From: Astragalus membranaceus
Taxonomy: Eukaryota > Streptophyta > Magnoliopsida > Fabales > Fabaceae
Assembly: GCA_039519185.1 (NCBI GenBank)
Contig: CM076851.1
Coordinates: 56,140,227-56,204,226, forward strand
Length of the DNA stretch: 64,000 bases
Direction of reading: 5' to 3'
The translations under genes and the position numbers were made by a program. Positions 58,431 through 64,000 of this stretch are shown here, piece after piece (position 1 is the first letter of the stretch; the number at the start of each line of letters is the position of its first letter). The notes below the pieces were generated by a model, which was not told where the DNA came from, ran no database searches, and saw only the letters and a program-made list of their open reading frames with translations.

Positions 58431-60990
58431 GAAGTTCGGCCTGTCCGGCCAAGTTGTCCAGTGTCATGTCTAGTTACCTCTCGAGTCTTGGTACTCGTTC
58501 TAACCATAATTTGTGTTTCCGTGATTAGCTGAATATGTGTAAGATTGATAAAGGGTTGTATTAATTGTGATGTTGTTGTGATGAGTGTTGATGTTGTCAC
58601 GTGTAATTTCGTGCCCAGATATGTGATGGAGCGATTGAGATTGACTGGGGATGGGAAGTATGTGATGTTATTATTTATTTGAGTATTTGAAGCTTATGTT
58701 GTAGTCAAATTGTTGGTTTATGATTGTGTGAATAAATACAATAAGTTGGTGAATAAATTGAGAAATGTGGGATTGTGTGTTTGAGATGTGAAGAATGGTG
58801 TGTTTTATATGATAATGCTGTTTTTAAACTTATGATTATATGTTGCTGTTTTTTTAGAAAATGAGGTGCTGTTACTGTTTTTTTTAAAAAATATGGTTAC
58901 ATGTTGCTGCCTTGCTGTTTTTCCCACCATTTTTGCTGCTGTCTTTCCCACTATTTTGCTGCTGTTTTTCCCACTGTTTTTCTTGCTGTTTTTGATCAAA
59001 GATGCGCTGTTTTTTTTTTCTCAAAATAAAATGTGCTGTCTACTCCAATTTAAAGTACTGTCTTCCCAAATTAAATGCACTGAGTACTCAATTTGAGGCG
59101 TACCGTTTACTCAAACCTCACGAGAATGTTTACTAAAATTCGACGTGAATTTTCCCCAAAATTAAAGTGTTGGTTATATTGCTTACAGTTGATGTTTTGT
59201 TTTGAGATTAATAGTGTACCGTTTTTATGTTGTTAATGTTGCCGTTTTTGCTGCGGTTGTTGCGCATAAAATAGGTTGTCTTACGTGTTGTCTTGCTCTA
59301 TGTTCTTGAATTTCTTGGATGTGTGATGTTGTGATAATGTGATTACTATGAGTATAATTGCCTCGCCTAAATGACTACAATTACTAATTTCTTTTATTGT
59401 TATCAGCGAGATTATATATAATTTATGCTAGATGGTTTTGAAAACTTGGATTAAAATTGTGCGCTTCTATTAGATTATCTATTATTGTCAGATGCTTTCA
59501 AAGGTATTCATTTATTTTAAAATGGTTGTATAAAATCAATTTTTATAACGTGTTTTCATCACTTATGTTGATGCTCTAGGCTAAGTGATCTGTGGAGTTA
59601 TTTCACTAATTGTTTTTAGGTGCCACCCCTGGACTAACATGCTATTTTCATCTCCATTCACCCTACTTTGTTTCACTCGATTTCTTGAATTTTTCTCAAA
59701 CTGGGATGCTGTGAACCCACTAGTATAGGAAATAGCGTTTACTCTAATGCACGGTGTTATCTTGTTTCTGTCTCTATAGGGGCCTAGAGATGTTGTAGTA
59801 ACCTTTCCGAACACAATTTTATGTAGGAAACTTCTAAAGTTAGACCAGTGATGTTTGTATTCGTGTTTTAATTATATTTTGACAGTGTGTAGATAAGACA
59901 ATAACTAATGGTTTTGTTTTGAGTACTATTTGAATTGGATGTGTTAAGGAGCATCTTCACCCTATGTTCGTTTCATTTATTTCACTTGTTCAAATTTTTC
60001 TCAATATGTGATGTGGTGAACGTGTTTCGCTGTGAAGATACATATGTTTACTAAACAAGTAGTATAATTGGAAGTTATTTTATCTATGTATCTTGAATAG
60101 TGCTAAGTACGTGCTAACAAAGTTTAAAATGATTATCTAATTTTGTAGATTCTCCTAAGTGAGCTTACGAAACTAAGTATTGAGCATATAAGTGTGTATG
60201 TGCATTGTGTTGTAATTTTTTTTTTTAATGACGAGTCTAGAACCCTTATAGGAGTTTACTAGAAATAAACTTGATATATAGGACTGAAGTAAGCTTACTT
60301 GTGTCTTGATTTTACCCTACAGTGTGCGATAACTTGTCCTGGTAGAAGTATATGTTTCATTTAACTTCCATGAAGAGTAGTAAAACCACATGCTAACTAC
60401 TGCCTTCTGATAAATAGATTAAAAACGATGCCTGAGTATTTAATTATTTTTTTTATGTGACTATTGTTTTTGAGATTTCATTGTTTAATATGATTAGATC
60501 ATTGGGTTTCAGGGCTATGTGTTGATTAGCAGATATCCCTAGTTTAATTATGATATGTTATAAAGATTGTTTTCTTGAGTTGCATGATGATGCGAGAGTT
60601 GATTAGCAAATTCTAGATACTTATGTGTGTTGCAAGTGCTTGTGTGTTCTTCTATGTGTAGTCCTTGAGGGTAGGAATTTATCTTATACCTTATTTTAGT
60701 TTGTGTGTCATTCTTGAACCTATAGTGGCGAATTATGCTTAGAATGAAAGTGCACAGTTATGTGACATAAGAGGTGGAGTCAATATATTAGGTTGAGACT
60801 CATGAGGAGAGGTAAGCGCATACGTTAGTGTTTCACAGATCAAGGAATAGAACTTTGAAAGGGTTGTAGGTGGGTGTACTGAGGTTAATATTAGGATTTA
60901 AATCGTGTAAATTTTCGAAGAGATTAAGTGCGAACTAGATTCATCTTGTTGTTGGGATTAGCGTGATTTTCGAGGACGAAAATATTCTAA
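58431..60990 (+). other. Internal region of element F, without recognisable genes
   Basis: T-rich. 58840-59060 holds alternating 'tgctgttttt' and 'cccactattttgctgctg' motifs. No frame longer than about 75 codons has a gag or pol motif on either strand. Confidence 0.75.
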
Positions 60991-61001
60991 GTTGGGGAGA
61001 G
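60991..61001 (+). other. Polypurine tract of element F
   Basis: 'gttggggagag', one base before the 3' LTR start. Confidence 0.85.
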
Positions 61002-61002
61002 T

Positions 61003-63322
61003 TGTAACGCCCCAAAATAATTTAATTATTTATTTAAGCTATTTAGGATTTACAAATAATTATTTAAGTGAATTAATTAATTTGGAGTTATGTTATTAAA
61101 GAGGTGTATAAGTAATTAGGGAGTGGTGGGATTAAGTGAAATAGGAGGTGCAAATAGGGCCCAAACATTATTGGGCCTAGGGTTTAATTGGACCAAAGAA
61201 AGGGATTAGAAGAAAGGAAGGGGAGGGCGCTGGTAAGAGAGGAACAGAAAGAAGAAAGGAGAAGAAAAAAGAGGAAAGAAAGGAAGAGGGGAAAAGAGAA
61301 AGAAGGGTGGTGTGAAAATGGACCCAATTTCAATGTTGACCCAAGCCCATTCCCATTTATCCTAAAACCTAAGAATTGTTCTCATTTTCCATCAAAAGAA
61401 AGAAACCAGCGAAAACTGTGAGTGAGAGGGAGTAAGGAGGCGTGACTGTTCCAGCAAGGAGGAGGAGAGGAATTGCCTTCATCTTGGCCTAGAGGAGGAA
61501 AAGGAGCTGCTGCCATTTTCGTTCTTGAGGCTTAGGAGTGGCTGAGTTCTTCAATCACAAGGTTAGGGGGCTCACTTTGTACCTATAATAATTATTAGGA
61601 TAAGTGATATGTTAGGTTAGGTTGTAGGAATTGTATGATGAGTATTTGTGTGTGGGTTAGGTGTTAGTGTGTTTGAATGATTGATTTGTTGGGTCAATTT
61701 CATGTTTGTTGTTGTGTTTGAGTTTGAATTGGTTAATCCATGTCACTAAGTTGTCATTGGGGTGCTTTGATGAATTTTACTTATTTACGGTTTTGCGAAT
61801 CCTGACACTGTTTCGGTTTGCTGAGAACTGGGAATGTTAGATTGGTCCAAAAATTATGTGGTTAATTGTTTTTGAAAATACACTTAACGCCGGTCGTTTT
61901 GCCGCTGGTTTCGTAAAATTTGGAGTTGTGTAGCTCAAGTTATAAGTCTCCAAAGTTAGGTCAATTTTCTGAAATAAAACTGTGAGTAGGTTCAGTTTTT
62001 GCAGGTTTAAGTTCTCAAATGAACTCCGTTTTGAATGATTCTTGTTTAGTTGGAAAGTAGGCTGAATTCTCTACGAAATGAGCACTGGTTTTACAAAATT
62101 TCATTGAGAAATGAGAAAGAAAATTGAGTTGCAAGTTGAGTGAAAAATTCTGCCCAGTTTTGGTACCACCGTGTAGTATTTCGAAAACTGTACCAATTGG
62201 CTACTTATTTTGAAAAATGAAAATCATAGATAGAAACTAAACACAAAGAGCTTTCCAATGAGTGGTCATTTGTTAAAATCCGATGTCGTTCGCTATTTTA
62301 ATTAATTCACCGAAGTAGGTGCACTGCTGTAGGAAATTCAGCACTATGTACTGTGTCATGCCCAAGTATGCTTAAATTGTTGATTGTGTTACTGTTGACC
62401 CTTGTGGTGCTGTTTTAATCCTTGGTGTGTGTTTGGTCCAATAAAAGTGGTGTGATGAACTTGATGAATTAAATAGCTAACCTAAGGATACAAACTGAGC
62501 TGTAAATACATTGAAGATGTGAAAGCGGTGTGGGACTTCGGTCCAAAGTGGTGCGATGCCCTTAAGGCTTATATGTGATGATGTTGAATTGAAAAGTGAA
62601 AAGTGGTGAGTTTAAATAATTGTTGTGGTGCATTGTCATAGTGTCTCATGACTCATGTGCATAAAGTGGTGTGGGCTTCGGCCAAAGTGGTGTGGTGGCT
62701 TCGGCCAAAGTGGTGAGTGCCCTCAAGGCATAAAGTGGTGATGATGGATCCTCATGCATGTTGCATACATGCATATAAGTATATAGATTCATACTATGTT
62801 GATAAATATCTGTGGATGGTTGTAAGTTAAATGAAGTATGTAAGTATTTCTGTGAGTGGGTGTTGTCTATTGCCTTCCTGAATATAATGCCTATCTTACT
62901 GATTATTATTTGTATAAAGAGACTCACCCTACTGCCTTATGTTGCTTCTTATGTCGGCAACTTGCAGGTGATCGCGAATGAGGCCTTCTTGTGCCTTCTG
63001 TTAGGTAGTGGTGTCAGCTCTGATATGTAGCACCAGGGGGAGGGCGTAGTAGACCATTTATTATTATTGATGTATTTTATGAATTCCCGCTGTGTTAGAA
63101 ACAATTTTATTATGTGCTGTAAACTAAACAGTTTTCTTTTTGGGTCCGTCCCTAACTATCGTGCTATGTATCATGCTGTTAGATTGTTGACCGTATGTCA
63201 CTGTTTTAATCTGGTTGCTTTACAAGCGGTGAAATGTGACGCTTCCTTTCAAAAGAAATTTTTTTTTATTAAACTCTGATATATTAATATAATAATAGTT
63301 GATATAGAAGGGGGGTGTTACA
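61003..63322 (+). repeat. 3' LTR of element F (2320 bp)
   Basis: Same start and end as the 5' LTR; about three substitutions and one single-base indel separate them. Followed by AAATG. Confidence 0.95.
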
Positions 63323-63327
63323 AAATG

Positions 63328-63600
63328 GGGTCAGTAGCATTGCTACCTTGTGCTGCATGCCTGTGCTCCAATTCCTTGGCCTGTTGCACTTCATTGTGCA
63401 CCATAGGTTTAACTATGTACATTATATCATGTATCCCCATGTCAATTTGTTGCCGAATGAATGAGGTGGTAATGACCACAGACTTCTCCTCTCGGTGAGG
63501 CGGTTCATTCGATTCCGCAGTAACCATTGCAGTAGTATTCCCTGAAACACCTAATGGCTCTGTGATTCGGCCTTTCGCAGCAGTTGCCTTTCTTTAAGCA
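63328..63600 (-). pseudogene. Gag N-terminal part of element E
   Basis: The minus-strand frame 63527-63328 includes 'EEKSVVITTSFIRQQIDMGI' and runs into the target site of element F; the gene resumes at 56089. An in-frame ATG at 63525-63527 or one further upstream could be the original start. No motif beyond gag context. Confidence 0.5.
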
Positions 63601-63700
63601 GAAGGCGAATCCATACTTAGGTTTTTTCCAGAGCGCAGGTGCATACGCCAATGATAATCCAGTCCAAGCAAATCAAACACAACGGTCTGTTCACCTGTTC

Positions 63701-63721
63701 TAGTCCCACCGGGCGTGCCAA
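63701..63721 (-). other. Primer-binding site of element E
   Basis: The minus strand reads 'ttggcacgcccggtgggac', two bases from the LTR border. It is a common PBS motif of plant Tat-lineage elements. Confidence 0.8.
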
Positions 63722-63723
63722 GT

Positions 63724-64000
63724 TGTTGTTCCTTGGTTCAAACTCTGAGAGCCTGGTCGTGGATTCAGCCAGGGGTTTGAGGAAGTTCTTTGATTCCTCT
63801 AGAAAGGGCCAGGTTAGGTGAGAGGGGACTGCGAGGGTTGGATTATACTACTGGCTAATGCATAAACGTAAAGATAAATGCGATAAAGAAGAGATAAATG
63901 CGATAAAGAAGATAGGTAAAAAATAAACGTAGAGTTTGATTTGATTGATGATGTCCATTCTGTACAATTACTCTTCTATTTATATACATAGGCCCTCGTC
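63724..64000 (-). repeat. Right (5') LTR of element E, cut by the window end
   Basis: Begins TGTTGTTCCTTGGTTC and follows the left LTR (27018 onward) to the window edge. It has a small tandem duplication 'gagataaatgcgataaag' at 63870-63910. The remaining 500 bp or so should lie outside. Confidence 0.85.

Larger units (their letters stand above)
56095..63322 (+). mobile_element. Element F: complete non-autonomous chromovirus-like LTR retrotransposon, TSD AAATG
   Basis: 7228 bp: LTRs of 2319 and 2320 bp, tRNA-Met PBS, internal region of about 2.6 kb and polypurine tract. Flanked by AAATG at 56090-56094 and 63323-63327. LTR identity is about 99.8%, so insertion is recent. Just before the polypurine tract, 'cgaggacgaaaatattctaa' resembles the usual end of chromovirus pol, but no gag-pol exists. 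The element interrupts gag of element E. Confidence 0.95.

Noticed and set aside
27018..64000. Treating the RT block (51992-52705) and the integrase block (30804-32063) as two different elements
   Set aside because: Orientation, Tat-type sequence style, matching LTRs at 27018 and 63724 and the interrupted pol order fit one element E split by D.

Overview
The window is nuclear DNA of a flowering plant, most likely a eudicot. Nearly all of it is nested, mostly decayed LTR retrotransposons of the Ty3/gypsy Tat/Ogre and Athila lineages plus chromovirus-like LTRs. CACTA, Helitron-like, SINE and MITE insertions are also present. Introns, AT-rich spacers, tRNA-primed PBS sites and the absence of operons exclude a bacterial source. 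The species cannot be fixed from this sequence alone.

Only two host genes can be supported. They are paralogous two-exon genes for secreted, cysteine-rich defensin-like (DEFL) peptides with two cysteine-rich domains (438-933 and 19548-20042). They lie in a roughly 2-kb segmental duplication: copy 1 is 1-2134 and runs off the left edge, copy 2 is about 19090-21110. About 17 kb of repeats now separates the copies. Each copy has picked up private insertions: two MITEs in copy 1, and a SINE with perfect 16-bp target-site duplications in copy 2.

Layout. 2135-12538: a pol-less Tat-like element (A) on the plus strand, with LTR, PBS, broken gag, protease and an antisense spliced gene. It is interrupted by a solo LTR (4637-6273, TSD GTACA), a short LTR repeat pair (8456-9733) and a CACTA element (10309-12096, TSD CCG). 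12539-18685: a decayed Athila-type element (B) on the minus strand. 18686-18960: a Helitron-like terminus and a SINE. 21322-27017: a copia leader, two more Helitron-like termini, a microsatellite and an old LTR-like sequence with a minisatellite.

27018-64000 is one large Tat-lineage element (E) on the minus strand; its second LTR runs off the right edge. E carries a plant-mobile-domain-like gene in antisense between pol and the 3' LTR. Inside E sit a decayed Ogre element (D, 32590-51991) and a non-autonomous chromovirus-like element (F, 56095-63322). Inside D sit a solo LTR (G, 36032-38787, TSD ACTGG) and a non-autonomous element (C, 43108-48529, TSD ACCAG).

Inferred order: E first, then D, then G and C inside D, and F inside E. 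C (LTRs indistinguishable by eye) and F (about three substitutions and one indel between 2.3-kb LTRs) are the youngest. Neither encodes pol, so both must have been mobilised in trans. No intact reverse transcriptase or integrase is present anywhere in the window.
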